A model generated the notes under the pieces. The model was given only the letters and a program-made list of their open reading frames with translations, made no database searches and had not been told where the DNA came from. Of a DNA stretch of 64,000 nt, positions 27,922 to 36,948 are shown one piece after another. Source of the DNA: Sphingomonas caseinilytica (GTDB taxonomy: Bacteria; Pseudomonadota; Alphaproteobacteria; Sphingomonadales; Sphingomonadaceae); the NCBI RefSeq assembly GCF_023516455.1, contig NZ_JAMGBA010000001.1, positions 806,001-870,000 of the forward strand, given 5' to 3'. How positions within the stretch are numbered: position 1 is the first letter of the stretch; every line of letters starts with the position of its first letter. Made by a program: the position numbers and the translations under genes.

Positions 27922-28000
27922 GTCCGGCCTAATAGTCGGCAACCCGCCAATTGCCATCCCCGCTTGACCTTAGCCGCCCGAGATTCGAAAGCGGCCTGAC

Positions 28001-28849
28001 ATGGCCTTTTCCCCGTTCCGACGCCGGCACTATGCCGACCCGCCTTCCGAAGATCGGCGGGAGACAGCCGGCGGCTTCTTCAAGTCGCTGTTGATCCTCG
28101 CTTTCGCGGCCTGGGTGTTGCGCAGCCTCATCGTCGCGCCGTTCAGCATCCCCTCCGGCTCGATGCTGCCGACAATGCGGATCGGCGATTACCTGTTCGT
28201 GTCGAAGTGGCCCTACGGCTATTCGAGCGCGAGCTTCCCGTTCGAGTTTCCGCCATTCAAGGGCCGAATATTCGGATCCCTGCCAAACCGCGGCGACGTG
28301 GTCGTATTCGAAGGGCCGTTGGGACAGGATGTCGTCAAACGGGTCATCGGCCTTCCCGGCGACACGATCGGTGTCGAGGGCGGCCAGGTTATCCTCAACG
28401 GCAAGCCGGTTCCCCGGGAACGGCTGACCGATTTTGCGATGACAGTCTCGTCCAATAGCCCTTGCCGGGTGGTTCCGCCGGCTGTTCCAATGACGAGGCC
28501 CGGGGACGATGGCCGCCCCACCTGTATTTACCCAATGTATCGAGAGACGTTGCCGAACGGCGTCACCTACTCCGTGCTCGACCAGACGGACATAAGCTTT
28601 GCCGATAATTTTGGCCCAATACGGGTCCCAGAGGGTAATCTTTTCCTGATGGGCGACAATCGCGATGATAGCCTGGACAGCCGCTACCCGGTGATTGCGG
28701 GCGGCATGGGATTTGTGCCCCTCGATCGCGTTGTCGGACGAGCAGAGCTGGCATTCTGGTCAACGGACGGAAGCGCATCGTGGATCAACCCGCTGAGCTG
28801 GTTTACCGCGCTTAGGACTGAGCGGCTGGCTACGGATTATCATCCATGA
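28001..28849 (+). CDS. lepB: Signal peptidase I
   Basis: This 282-residue inner-membrane protease removes signal peptides. One N-terminal membrane helix (SLLILAFAAWVLRSLIVAP) is followed by the catalytic Ser54 in IPSGSMLPTM, Lys113 in DVVKRVIGLPGD, and the late motif FLMGDNRDDSLDSRY. Only one clear membrane helix, rather than the two of E. coli, is normal for alphaproteobacteria. It overlaps rnc by four bases in a conserved lepB-rnc-era operon. Confidence 0.97.
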   Translation: MAFSPFRRRHYADPPSEDRRETAGGFFKSLLILAFAAWVLRSLIVAPFSIPSGSMLPTMRIGDYLFVSKWPYGYSSASFPFEFPPFKGRIFGSLPNRGDVVVFEGPLGQDVVKRVIGLPGDTIGVEGGQVILNGKPVPRERLTDFAMTVSSNSPCRVVPPAVPMTRPGDDGRPTCIYPMYRETLPNGVTYSVLDQTDISFADNFGPIRVPEGNLFLMGDNRDDSLDSRYPVIAGGMGFVPLDRVVGRAELAFWSTDGSASWINPLSWFTALRTERLATDYHP

Positions 28850-29508
28850 TCGAATTACCTGCCTTTGTTGGCGAAGCATTGGGCGGCGAGCCCAAGGATC
28901 CGAAGCTGTTCGAGCGAGCGCTGACCCACGGAAGCCATGGCCGCGAAACCTATGAGCGGCTTGAGTTTCTAGGCGATCGGGTCCTGGGCCTGGTGGTCGC
29001 CAGATGGCTTTACGAGCGCTTTCCGAACGAGCCCGAAGGAAAGATGAGCCGGCGCTACAATGCGCTGGTCGCACGGGAAACATGCGCCGACGTCGGGCGA
29101 GTGCTCGACATTCCGCGCTTCATTCGCCTCGGCAAGCAAGCGCGGGAAGATCACGCCAACCTCAGCGACAATGTCGTCGGTGACGTGACGGAGGCGATGC
29201 TCGGCGCCATCTACCTGGATAGCGGAATCGACCGCGCCGAGGTATTCGTCCGGACCCATTGGGCGCCCTTCCTCGACGGCCAGAAGCGCGCGCCGGTGCA
29301 TCCCAAGTCGGCACTTCAGGAAATTGCCGCGGACAAGAAGATCGGGGTTCCGCTTTACGAAACGATCGCCCGTTTCGGCCCGCATCATGCACCGCGTTTT
29401 CGGGTCAAGGTCAGCCTCGGCAGGCACGGTGAAGCGGAAGCGGAAGGCGATTCAAAGCAGGAAGCCGAAACTGCAGCGGCTGCTGCGTTGCTGGAGAAAT
29501 TTCAATGA
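28846..29508 (+). CDS. rnc: Ribonuclease III
   Basis: This 220-residue double-strand-specific endoribonuclease processes rRNA and regulates mRNAs. Catalytic motif ERLEFLGDRVLGLVV and the downstream GDVTEAMLGAIYLDSG give the metal-binding acids; the C-terminal dsRNA-binding domain ends with GDSKQEAETAAAAALLEKF. ATGA overlaps on both sides couple it to lepB and era. Confidence 0.97.
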   Translation: MIELPAFVGEALGGEPKDPKLFERALTHGSHGRETYERLEFLGDRVLGLVVARWLYERFPNEPEGKMSRRYNALVARETCADVGRVLDIPRFIRLGKQAREDHANLSDNVVGDVTEAMLGAIYLDSGIDRAEVFVRTHWAPFLDGQKRAPVHPKSALQEIAADKKIGVPLYETIARFGPHHAPRFRVKVSLGRHGEAEAEGDSKQEAETAAAAALLEKFQ

Positions 29509-30395
29509 GCCGTTGCGGCCTGGTTGCGGTCCTTGGCGCTCCAAATGCGGGCAAGTCGACGCTCGTTAATGCGCTTGTCGGGCAGAAGGTGGCGATCGTC
29601 AGTCCCAAGGCGCAGACAACCCGGGCCCGGCTGATGGGTATCGCACTTCATAACGAAGCGCAGATCATGCTGGTCGATACGCCCGGTATTTTCCTGCCTA
29701 ACCGGCGGATCGATCGGGCGATGGTCAAGGCTGCATGGGAAGGCGCGGACGATGCCGACCGGCTAGTGCTGGTGATTGACGCCGCCGCCAAGGTTGGCGG
29801 CAAGGTCGAACAGATGATCGAGGGCGTCGAAAGTCGCCCGGAGCCGAGAATCCTCGTCCTCAACAAGGTCGACATCGCCAAGAAAGATGACCTGCTGGTC
29901 CTGGCGGCGCGCCTTTCGGAGCGGCTGAAGCCGGAAGCGGTGTTCATGATTTCCGCGACGACCGGCGACGGCGTTGACGAACTGAAATCGCACCTCGCTG
30001 CGGCCATGCCCGAGGGTCCGTGGCACTTTCCCGAAGACCAGCTGACCGACGTCACCGACCGGATGGTTGCCGCTGAGCTGACCCGAGAGCAGCTCTATCA
30101 CCAGCTTCACGCCGAGCTGCCCTACGCCAGTGCCGTCGCAACGGAGAAATGGGAGGACCGCAAGGACGGATCGACCGTGATCCACCAGCAAATCTACGTC
30201 GAGCGGGATAGCCAGAAGGCCATTGTGGTCGGCAAGGGCGGATCACGCCTGAAGCAGATTGGGGCGGCGGCGCGGGAGGCGATCGGCGAGCATCTCGGCC
30301 GAAAGGTCCACCTGTTCCTTCACGTGAAGGTCAATCCAAGGTGGGGCGAGGATCGTGGGCTTTACGAGGACATCGGGCTGGACTGGTCGGAGTAA
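29505..30395 (+). CDS. era: GTPase Era
   Basis: This 296-residue GTPase matures 16S rRNA and the 30S subunit. G1 GAPNAGKST, switch region KAQTTRARL, G3 DTPGI, G4 NKVD and the C-terminal KH domain (VVGKGGSRLKQIGAAAREAI) are all intact. It is the last gene of lepB-rnc-era and stops seven bases before the convergent sirtuin gene. The KH domain binds next to the 16S 3' end in characterised homologues. Confidence 0.97.
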   Translation: MSRCGLVAVLGAPNAGKSTLVNALVGQKVAIVSPKAQTTRARLMGIALHNEAQIMLVDTPGIFLPNRRIDRAMVKAAWEGADDADRLVLVIDAAAKVGGKVEQMIEGVESRPEPRILVLNKVDIAKKDDLLVLAARLSERLKPEAVFMISATTGDGVDELKSHLAAAMPEGPWHFPEDQLTDVTDRMVAAELTREQLYHQLHAELPYASAVATEKWEDRKDGSTVIHQQIYVERDSQKAIVVGKGGSRLKQIGAAAREAIGEHLGRKVHLFLHVKVNPRWGEDRGLYEDIGLDWSE

Positions 30396-30402
30396 GCGTA
30401 AG

Positions 30403-31095
30403 TTATCCGAGTAGCTCCTCGATCCATTTGGGCACCTCTATCCCGGCTGGACCATAGCGACGCTCGTCGAAGAAAATGCTGCCCTGGCTCGGCTCCAGAT
30501 TGATCTCCAGCGTGCGGGCACCGCAATAGCGCACCGTCTGGACGAAGCCCGCCGCTGGATAGACGGCGCCCGAGGTGCCGATTGACACGAACAGGTCGCA
30601 GTCCATCAGGGCCCGCTCGATCCGATCCATGTCGTAGGGCATCTCGCCGAACCATACGATGTCGGGTCTGACGCGGCCTGCGACCTGGCAGACCGGACAG
30701 CTCGCCAATTCACCCATCGGGCCGGCCCAGGCAAAGCGCTCGTCACAGGCGAGACACCAGCCGCTCGTCAATTCTCCGTGCATATGCAGCAGACGCTTCG
30801 ATCCGGCCCGCTCGTGCAGGTCATCCACATTCTGCGTCACGAGCAGCAGCTCGCCCGGCCATTCGCGGTCCAGCCGTGCCAGGGCAAGATGCGCCGCGTT
30901 CGGCTCGACTTCGCCAAGCTTTGCCCGTCGCGCATCGTAGAATTGATGCACCAGCGTTGGATCGCGGGAATAGGCCTCCGGCGTACAGACGTCCTCGACC
31001 CGATGGCCTTCCCAGAGTCCATCCGGTCCGCGAAACGTCGCCAGGCCGCTTTCGGCGCTGATACCGGCGCCAGTGAGGATGACGATATTCTTCAT
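30403..31095 (-). CDS. cobB: NAD-dependent protein deacylase (sirtuin, CobB type)
   Basis: This 230-residue sirtuin removes acyl groups from lysines using NAD+. Motifs: GAGISAESGLATFRG, TQNVDDLHERAGS and catalytic His in HMHGEL, plus the zinc knuckle (CLACDERF, CPVCQ). The Tyr/Arg pair of desuccinylase-type sirtuins may be present (FYDARRAKL), which would favour class III deacylase activity. It is divergent from the thioesterase gene across about 60 bases. Confidence 0.93.
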   Translation of the reverse strand: MKNIVILTGAGISAESGLATFRGPDGLWEGHRVEDVCTPEAYSRDPTLVHQFYDARRAKLGEVEPNAAHLALARLDREWPGELLLVTQNVDDLHERAGSKRLLHMHGELTSGWCLACDERFAWAGPMGELASCPVCQVAGRVRPDIVWFGEMPYDMDRIERALMDCDLFVSIGTSGAVYPAAGFVQTVRYCGARTLEINLEPSQGSIFFDERRYGPAGIEVPKWIEELLG

Positions 31096-31155
31096 GGCTT
31101 TCGCGCGCTCAACCTATCGGATTTGGAACCAAAGTCAGCGTTTAACGATATTGAC

Positions 31156-31584
31156 ATGAATGTCAGTCAGACCCAGTCTTCGAACATGGTGAGCGAGGCC
31201 TTTCATCACCCGATCGGCATCAATGCCGAGGACATTGACCATATGGGTCATGTCAACAACAGCGTTTACCTGAAATGGGTGCAGGAAGCCGTCGTTCGCT
31301 ATTGGGAACGGGTCGCGCCGCCTGAAGCGGTCGCTCGCCACCTGTGGATCGCGCTCAGCCACGAGATTCAGTATCGCCGACCGACATTCCTCGATGACCT
31401 GGTCGTTGCCGACGTAATTGCCGAAAAGGTGGAGGGCGCTCGCGCCTTCTTCACCACGGTCATCAAGCGGGGCGAAGATGTGCTGGCGGAGGTCAAAAGC
31501 ACCTGGTGCTGCCTGGATGCGGTATCGCGCAGACCAGCTCGCCTGGCACGTGACATCGCCCAACGCTTCCTCCCTCAGGATTGA
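31156..31584 (+). CDS. Acyl-CoA thioesterase, 4-hydroxybenzoyl-CoA/YbgC hotdog type
   Basis: This roughly 142-residue hotdog-fold thioesterase has the YbgC/FadM-type active-site block INAEDIDHMGHVNNSVYLKWVQEA, with Asp in the catalytic DHMGHVNN motif, followed by IQYRRPTFLDDLVV. It probably hydrolyses short- or medium-chain acyl-CoA or acyl-ACP. Starts at 31156 or 31186 (MVSEAFHH) are both reasonable; the long frame open upstream runs antisense over cobB and is not used. Confidence 0.85.
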   Translation: MNVSQTQSSNMVSEAFHHPIGINAEDIDHMGHVNNSVYLKWVQEAVVRYWERVAPPEAVARHLWIALSHEIQYRRPTFLDDLVVADVIAEKVEGARAFFTTVIKRGEDVLAEVKSTWCCLDAVSRRPARLARDIAQRFLPQD

Positions 31585-31657
31585 ACGAGCTTGCGTCACC
31601 GCGATTGCGGTGTTTGTTACGCCTTCGCTCCGACTCGACCAATCGAAGGAGGCAATC

Positions 31658-32164
31658 ATGATGAAAGCTCCGTTTCTTATCGCTGCGGCCGTGTTTGGGC
31701 TCAGCGCTTGCAAGCCGGCTGAACAAAAGGCCGCCAAGGTTGACCTGGCGGCCGAAGAGCAGGCCCTCCGCGCCAAGGAAAGCGCCTGGATGGAGGCCTA
31801 CAACAAGCATGACGCCAAAGTTCTGACGGGCCAATATGAGGACGACGCCTCGCTTGCGGCGAATGGGACGGCGCTTATGACCGATGCCGTCGGCCGCGGG
31901 ATATTTCTGGAAGGGATGGCGACAGATCCTGCACTCAAGGTCGATTTTGCGAGCGACCGGGTCATCGTTGCGGCTTCAGGCGACCTGGCATCGAGCCGTG
32001 GGCATTACACGATGACCTACACGGACCCCGTGACGAAGCAGCCGAAGACGGAAACCGGCAACTACCTGACCGTATATCGCAAGGTGGCGGACGGTAGTTG
32101 GAAGGCAGTAGAAGATTTCACTACGCCTGGTCCCGCAGTAGCGGCAGCGCCAGCTGCTCAATAA
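31658..32164 (+). CDS. SnoaL/DUF4440-like lipoprotein
   Basis: This 168-residue protein has a strong AAGGAGG five bases before tandem ATGs, a lipoprotein signal (MKAPFLIAAAVFGLSAC, lipobox LSAC) and a NTF2-like domain of the DUF4440/SnoaL type (ESAWMEAYNKHDAKVLTGQYEDD...GRGIFLEG). It is probably anchored in the outer membrane or periplasm. The C terminus is Ala/Pro-rich. Function unknown. Confidence 0.8.
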   Translation: MMKAPFLIAAAVFGLSACKPAEQKAAKVDLAAEEQALRAKESAWMEAYNKHDAKVLTGQYEDDASLAANGTALMTDAVGRGIFLEGMATDPALKVDFASDRVIVAASGDLASSRGHYTMTYTDPVTKQPKTETGNYLTVYRKVADGSWKAVEDFTTPGPAVAAAPAAQ

Positions 32165-32203
32165 TTTCCAAACAGATCTGTGCTTAGAAAAATTGTTAAC
32201 TTT

Positions 32204-32232
32204 TTGTTAGGTGCGACTCGGACTCTTATTGT
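32204..32232 (+). promoter_or_regulatory. Candidate promoter upstream of the DUF72 gene
   Basis: TTGTTA at 32204-32209, a 17-base spacer and TATTGT at 32227-32232 (four of six positions match the -10 consensus). It sits in the 211-base gap after the SnoaL-like lipoprotein gene, about 140 bases before the DUF72 gene. Match is moderate and unsupported by other evidence. Confidence 0.35.
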
Positions 32233-32330
32233 TTGATACGCATGCGAACCGGCGAGTTCGCTGAAGTTCCCAGTTGCGCAAGCTTGATAGGCTGCACCGC
32301 GAGGCGCGGTAGACGATGCCTATAACTTGA

Positions 32331-32360
32331 GCCGGCGCCTTGCCCCCGAAGGGCGCCGGC
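32331..32360. repeat. GC-rich hairpin before the DUF72 gene
   Basis: GCCGGCGCC (32331-32339) and GGCGCCGGC (32352-32360) form a perfect nine-base-pair stem around a 12-base loop, ending 15 bases before the DUF72 start codon. No T-run follows on either strand, so it is a poor intrinsic terminator. In mRNA it would lie in the leader of the DUF72 gene, where it could influence ribosome loading. Confidence 0.55.
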
Positions 32361-32375
32361 ACCAAGCTCTTCGCC

Positions 32376-33125
32376 ATGAATAAGCCCATTATTCGAGTCG
32401 GCATTGGCGGCTGGACCTATGAACCCTGGCGAAAATCATTCTATCCCGAAGGTCTTCCGCAGAAACGCGAACTGGAATTTGCTGCGCAGCAACTGACGGC
32501 AATTGAGATCAATGCCACATTCTATGGACGGCAGAGCCCGAAAAGCTGGGAAAATTGGGCCAAGGCGGTACCCGACGGCTTCCAGTTTTCTATCAAAGGC
32601 TCTCGCTTCATCGTCATGAAAGCGAAGCTGGCGGAGGCCGGCGAAGGCATTGGCAATTTCGTGGCGCAGGGTTTCACTGCGTTGGGCGAAAAGCTCGGCC
32701 CGCTTCTGTGGATGTTACCGAGCCGCAAGAAGTTCGATCGCGACGACGTTGCGGCTTTCTTGAGGCTTCTACCGACGAAGCATGACGGCATCGCACTGCG
32801 CCATGTGATCGAACCAAGGCATGAGAGCTTCCGCGACGAGGCGTTTTTCGACCTCTGCCGGGATCATGATGTCGCGATCGCCTATGGCGACGATGATGAG
32901 TTCCCCTTGATCGACGCCGACACCGCCAGCTTCCGATATGCGCGGCTGCAGCGGATGAACGAAGAGGTCCCAACCGGGTACGACAGCAAGGCGCTCGATC
33001 GCTTCGCCGGCCTGGTCAATGGCTGGAAGAAGGACAGCTACGTCTTCATGATCAACGGCGCCAAGGTCCGCGCCCCGGCGGCCGCCATGGCGCTTCAGGA
33101 GCGTCTGGGCATTGCGAAGGCGTAA
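32376..33125 (+). CDS. DUF72 family protein
   Basis: This 249-residue TIM-barrel protein of the DUF72 (YecE-like) family has GIGGWTYEPWRKSFYPEGLPQKRELEFAA, IEINATFYGRQSPKSWENWA and HVIEPRHESF. The family is widespread with no settled biochemical function; some members sit with DNA-repair or Fe-S genes. The ATG at 32376 is preferred over an in-frame TTG 12 codons upstream. It precedes dapB by 22 bases and may be read with it. Confidence 0.87.
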   Translation: MNKPIIRVGIGGWTYEPWRKSFYPEGLPQKRELEFAAQQLTAIEINATFYGRQSPKSWENWAKAVPDGFQFSIKGSRFIVMKAKLAEAGEGIGNFVAQGFTALGEKLGPLLWMLPSRKKFDRDDVAAFLRLLPTKHDGIALRHVIEPRHESFRDEAFFDLCRDHDVAIAYGDDDEFPLIDADTASFRYARLQRMNEEVPTGYDSKALDRFAGLVNGWKKDSYVFMINGAKVRAPAAAMALQERLGIAKA

Positions 33126-33147
33126 GCCTTCCGCCATCACGCCAATC

Positions 33148-33861
33148 ATGCGCACCGACCATCAGCCCGTCCGCATTGCCCTGTTCGCACCTGACGGCCG
33201 CATGGGTCGCGCGATCCAGTCAGCGATCGCCGAAGATCCAACTTTTGCGCTCGACAATGACAATGGCGACGTGCTGGTCGACTTTTCGTCGCCCGATGCG
33301 CTGAGATCCAGCTTGGATCGGGCGGTATCCGCCGGCGTGCCGTTATTGATCGGAACAACCGGCCTGATCGACGAGCATGATGCGCTGATTGCGGAGGCCG
33401 CCAGGATCGTCCCGATCCTGAAGGCGCCCAATACGTCGGTGGGGGTCGCGCTGCTGGCGGACTTGACCGAGCGCGCCGCCCGAATCCTGGGACCGGACAA
33501 ATGGGACATCGAGATTGTCGAGGCCCACCACAACAGGAAGGCCGACGCACCATCCGGGACAGCGCTCCACCTGGGCGCTGCAGCTGAACGTGGCCGCGGC
33601 GGCACTTCGCCGGTCGAGCGAGGCAGGGATGGCACTGGCCTGAAGCGGGAAGCGGGCGCCATCGGCTATTCCGCCATTCGCGGCGGGACGGTGGCGGGCG
33701 ATCACGACGTGATGTTCCTCGGCCCCGACGAGCGGCTGATCCTGTCTCATCGCGCCGAAAACCGCGCGATCTTCGCACGCGGCGCATTGGCAGCGGCGAG
33801 ATTCCTGCGTGGGAGGCCTGCCGGCCTTTATTCCATGCGCGACGTCATCGACGCCGCATGA
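33148..33861 (+). CDS. dapB: 4-hydroxy-tetrahydrodipicolinate reductase (short form)
   Basis: This 237-residue NAD(P)H-dependent enzyme of the diaminopimelate/lysine pathway has ALFAPDGRMGRAI (Rossmann), GTTGL, the catalytic EAHHNRKADAPSGTAL and the closing YSMRDVID. The stretch between the first helix and VLVDFSSPDAL is much shorter than in E. coli DapB, as in sphingomonad forms. The GGAGxxG nucleotide motif is altered to APDGRMG. It is coupled to the permease gene by ATGA. Confidence 0.92.
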   Translation: MRTDHQPVRIALFAPDGRMGRAIQSAIAEDPTFALDNDNGDVLVDFSSPDALRSSLDRAVSAGVPLLIGTTGLIDEHDALIAEAARIVPILKAPNTSVGVALLADLTERAARILGPDKWDIEIVEAHHNRKADAPSGTALHLGAAAERGRGGTSPVERGRDGTGLKREAGAIGYSAIRGGTVAGDHDVMFLGPDERLILSHRAENRAIFARGALAAARFLRGRPAGLYSMRDVIDAA

Positions 33862-35198
33862 GCGAGACTGTTTCCGACAGTCACGGCCTCGTCAGGCGGC
33901 TCGGCCCGTTCGACGCCACGATGCTGGTCATGGGCGGGATCATCGGCGCGGGCATTTTCGTCAATCCGGCGGAAGTCGCGCGGCACGTCCACAGCCCGGG
34001 GCTGATTGTCGGCGTCTGGATTCTCGGCGGGCTGATCGCGATGGCTGGTGCGCTGGTCTATGCCGAGCTGGCCGACCGCCGGCCTGATGTCGGCGGGCAA
34101 TATGCCTATCTGCGCGACGCCTTCGGACAGACGCCGGCCTTCCTCTACGGGTGGTCGCTACTCCTCGTGATCCAGTCGGGCGGAATGGCGGCGGTGGCGA
34201 TCACCTTCGCGCGCTATTTCCTCGACCTGGCCCCGCTGCCCCTATCGGAGGGCATGGTTGCATCGGCCGTGTTGCTACTTCTGGTTGCGATCAACTGCCT
34301 CGGCGTTCGCGCCGGCGGAACGGTGCAGAGCGGACTGATGGTCCTGAAAATCGTCGCGATCGGCATTTTGGTGATCGGCGGCTGGTGGTTCGCCTCGGCC
34401 AATCCTGGTTTCGTGACGCCCCGCGCAGCGAGCGAGGCCGGAGGCGCTGGTATGCTTGCCGCGATCGGAGCCGCCATGACTCCCGTCATGTTCGCTTACG
34501 GCGGCTGGCAGACGTCCAGCTTCGTCGCCAGCGAGATGCGCAACCCGCGGCGCGACCTGGTGCGGGCGCTGCTGCTGGGCGTCGCTGGTGTGGTGATACT
34601 CTATACCGCCGTCGCATTTGTTTGCGTCTACGCGCTTGGCCCGGATGGCCTCGCGCAATCCAAGACTCCAGCGACCGACACGATGCGCATGGCGCTCGGC
34701 GAGACCGGCGCAACGGTCATCGCGCTAGGTATCGCGATTTCGGCGCTTGGCTTCCTCAGCCAGGGCATGCTGACCGCGCCGCGTGTCTATTTCGCCATGG
34801 CCGAGGACGGCCTGTTCTTCCGCAAGGTCGCCGAAGTCAGCGCCAAGACCCGCGTACCGATCGCCGCGATCGTACTGCAGGGTGTGGTGGCGATCGCGAT
34901 CGCTTTGTCGGGTACCTACGGCCAGATATTGAGCTATGTCGTGTCGGTCGACTTTATCTGGTTCGGAATGACTGGCGCGGCGCTGTTCGTGTTTCGCCGC
35001 CGCGATCCTCCGGAGGCGGGATTTCGGGCACCGGGCCATCCGCTGACGACGGGGCTATTCGTTGTCGCTTGCGTAGTCGTTGTGATCGCGACCGTGGCGA
35101 GCAATCCGGTGAACAGCATGATCGGCTTTGCGATCCTGCTGGCGGGCATTCCGGCCTGCCGTTACTGGCAGCGGACGAATAAGCCGGGCCGCGCATGA
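33858..35198 (+). CDS. APC-family amino acid permease
   Basis: This 446-residue inner-membrane protein has about 12 hydrophobic segments and the APC N-terminal pattern MGGIIGAGIFVNPAEVAR in helix 1, with ALVYAELADRRPDVGGQYAYLRDAFG in helices 2-3. It probably exchanges or symports amino acids. Its location between dapB and an aminotransferase suggests amino-acid use (inference). ATGA overlaps join it to both neighbours. Confidence 0.88.
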   Translation: MSETVSDSHGLVRRLGPFDATMLVMGGIIGAGIFVNPAEVARHVHSPGLIVGVWILGGLIAMAGALVYAELADRRPDVGGQYAYLRDAFGQTPAFLYGWSLLLVIQSGGMAAVAITFARYFLDLAPLPLSEGMVASAVLLLLVAINCLGVRAGGTVQSGLMVLKIVAIGILVIGGWWFASANPGFVTPRAASEAGGAGMLAAIGAAMTPVMFAYGGWQTSSFVASEMRNPRRDLVRALLLGVAGVVILYTAVAFVCVYALGPDGLAQSKTPATDTMRMALGETGATVIALGIAISALGFLSQGMLTAPRVYFAMAEDGLFFRKVAEVSAKTRVPIAAIVLQGVVAIAIALSGTYGQILSYVVSVDFIWFGMTGAALFVFRRRDPPEAGFRAPGHPLTTGLFVVACVVVVIATVASNPVNSMIGFAILLAGIPACRYWQRTNKPGRA

Positions 35199-36280
35199 CA
35201 ATGGGCCGAGGTGCGATGCAGTCGGACTATATGCACTGGTTCAAGGTGCAGCGACCCGTCCGTATCAACCTGTCCTCGAGCGAAGTGCCGCATTTCCGGC
35301 TCGACCGATTGCCGCTGACCATTGGCAAACTCGACGCCGATGGGGCGAGCCACCCGCGCTATGCGCCGCTGCGTGAGCGGATCGGGAAGCGGCACGGCAT
35401 AGCGACAGAATGCGTCGTCGGCGCCAATGGAACGTCGATGGCCAATTTCCTGGCGATGGCGGCTCTGATCGCGCCGGGCGACGAAGTGCTGTTCGAACGG
35501 CCCGCCTATGAGCCGATGTTGTCGTCGGCGCGGTTTCTGGGCGCGGACATCAAATGGATTGAGCGGCGCGCCGAAAATGGCTTCCAGCTGGACCTGGATC
35601 AGCTCGAGAATGCAGCCACCGACCGGACCCGCCTCATCGTCCTTACCAATTTGCACAATCCCAGCGGCGCCCTGACTAGCGAGGATGATCTGCGTGCGAT
35701 CGGCGCGATCGCCGAGCGCTGCGGGGCGCATGTTCTGGCCGACGAAGTCTATCTCGACAGTGCGGTGCCGCCGCAGCCGACATCTGCGCATTTGGGACCG
35801 CAATTCGTCGTCACCAGCAGCCTGACCAAGGTTTACGGCCTTAGCGGACTTCGTTGCGGCTGGATCCTGGCCGAGCCTGGACTTGCCGAGCGGATGTGGC
35901 GGCTCAACGACCTGTTCGGGGTGAACCAGCCCCACCAGTCGGAAATGCTGTCCTGCTTTGCCTTCGACCATCTGGAACAGGTCGCCGCTGGCAATGCCGA
36001 GCGGCTCGCCGTCAATCGGGACATCTTCAATGAGTTCGTTGCGTCACGCGAAGACCTCGACTGCATGAAGGCCGAGCATGGCATCACGGTATTCCCACGC
36101 TGGAAGGGCGGCGATACCGAAACGCTCCACGACCTCCTCCGCTCGAAGCACGACACCGCGATCGTTCCGGGTCGCTGGTTCGATATGCCGGACCATTTCC
36201 GGGTCGGCCTTGGCGGCGATACGGAAACCGTCAAGGAAGGGCTGGCGCGGCTTGGAGCCGGGCTTGACGAACTCGCATGA
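35195..36280 (+). CDS. PLP-dependent class I/II aminotransferase
   Basis: This 361-residue fold-type I aminotransferase has its PLP lysine at Lys212 (SSLTKVYGLSGLRCGW), NLHNPSGAL for cofactor contacts, and DEVYLD. The substrate cannot be fixed from motifs; aspartate- or histidinol-phosphate-like acceptors are typical for this length. It follows the permease with an ATGA overlap and overlaps nth by four bases. Confidence 0.88.
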   Translation: MTMGRGAMQSDYMHWFKVQRPVRINLSSSEVPHFRLDRLPLTIGKLDADGASHPRYAPLRERIGKRHGIATECVVGANGTSMANFLAMAALIAPGDEVLFERPAYEPMLSSARFLGADIKWIERRAENGFQLDLDQLENAATDRTRLIVLTNLHNPSGALTSEDDLRAIGAIAERCGAHVLADEVYLDSAVPPQPTSAHLGPQFVVTSSLTKVYGLSGLRCGWILAEPGLAERMWRLNDLFGVNQPHQSEMLSCFAFDHLEQVAAGNAERLAVNRDIFNEFVASREDLDCMKAEHGITVFPRWKGGDTETLHDLLRSKHDTAIVPGRWFDMPDHFRVGLGGDTETVKEGLARLGAGLDELA

Positions 36281-36948
36281 AAAAGCCCGACATCTTCGAA
36301 TTCTACCGTCGTCTGGCAGAGAGCAATCCAGCGCCCGAGACCGAGCTGGAATTTGTGAACCCCTATACGCTGCTGGTCGCGGTCGCGCTATCCGCGCAGG
36401 CCACCGATGTCGGCGTCAACAAGGCGACGCGGGCGCTATTCGCCAAAGTCACGACGCCGCGGCAAATGCTGGACCTGGGCGAAGAAGGGCTGAAACAGCA
36501 CATCAAGACGATCGGCCTGTTCAACACCAAGGCAAAGAATGTGATCGCAGCGGCGCGCATCCTGGTTGACGAGTTCGGCGGCGAAATTCCGCACGAACGG
36601 GAGAAGCTGGAAACGTTGCCGGGCGTCGGCCGCAAGACCGCCAATGTCGTTCTGAACGTTGCCTTTGGAGAACCGACGATTGCGGTCGACACGCATATCT
36701 TCCGTGTTTCGAACCGGACGGGCCTGGCGCCGGGCAAGAATCCGCTAGAAGTCGAATTAAAGCTCGAGAAGTCGACGCCCGAGCCGTTCGTCACTCACGC
36801 GCATCATTGGCTGATCCTGCATGGTCGCTACATCTGCAAGGCGAGGACGCCGGAATGCTGGCATTGCCCCGTGGCCGATTTGTGCGCCTACAAGCCCAAG
36901 ACGCCGGCGCCGAAGACTAAGTCCAACGCCGCTGCAGCCGCTCACTGA
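36277..36948 (+). CDS. nth: Endonuclease III
   Basis: This 223-residue base-excision DNA glycosylase/AP lyase has the helix-hairpin-helix LPGVGRKTAN with catalytic Lys120, Asp138 in VDTHIFRVSNR, and the C-terminal [4Fe-4S] ligands CKARTPECWHCPVADLC. An Ala/Lys/Pro-rich tail follows the cluster. The gene overlaps convergent alr by 32 bases, and its own start overlaps the aminotransferase. Confidence 0.97.
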   Translation: MKKPDIFEFYRRLAESNPAPETELEFVNPYTLLVAVALSAQATDVGVNKATRALFAKVTTPRQMLDLGEEGLKQHIKTIGLFNTKAKNVIAAARILVDEFGGEIPHEREKLETLPGVGRKTANVVLNVAFGEPTIAVDTHIFRVSNRTGLAPGKNPLEVELKLEKSTPEPFVTHAHHWLILHGRYICKARTPECWHCPVADLCAYKPKTPAPKTKSNAAAAAH

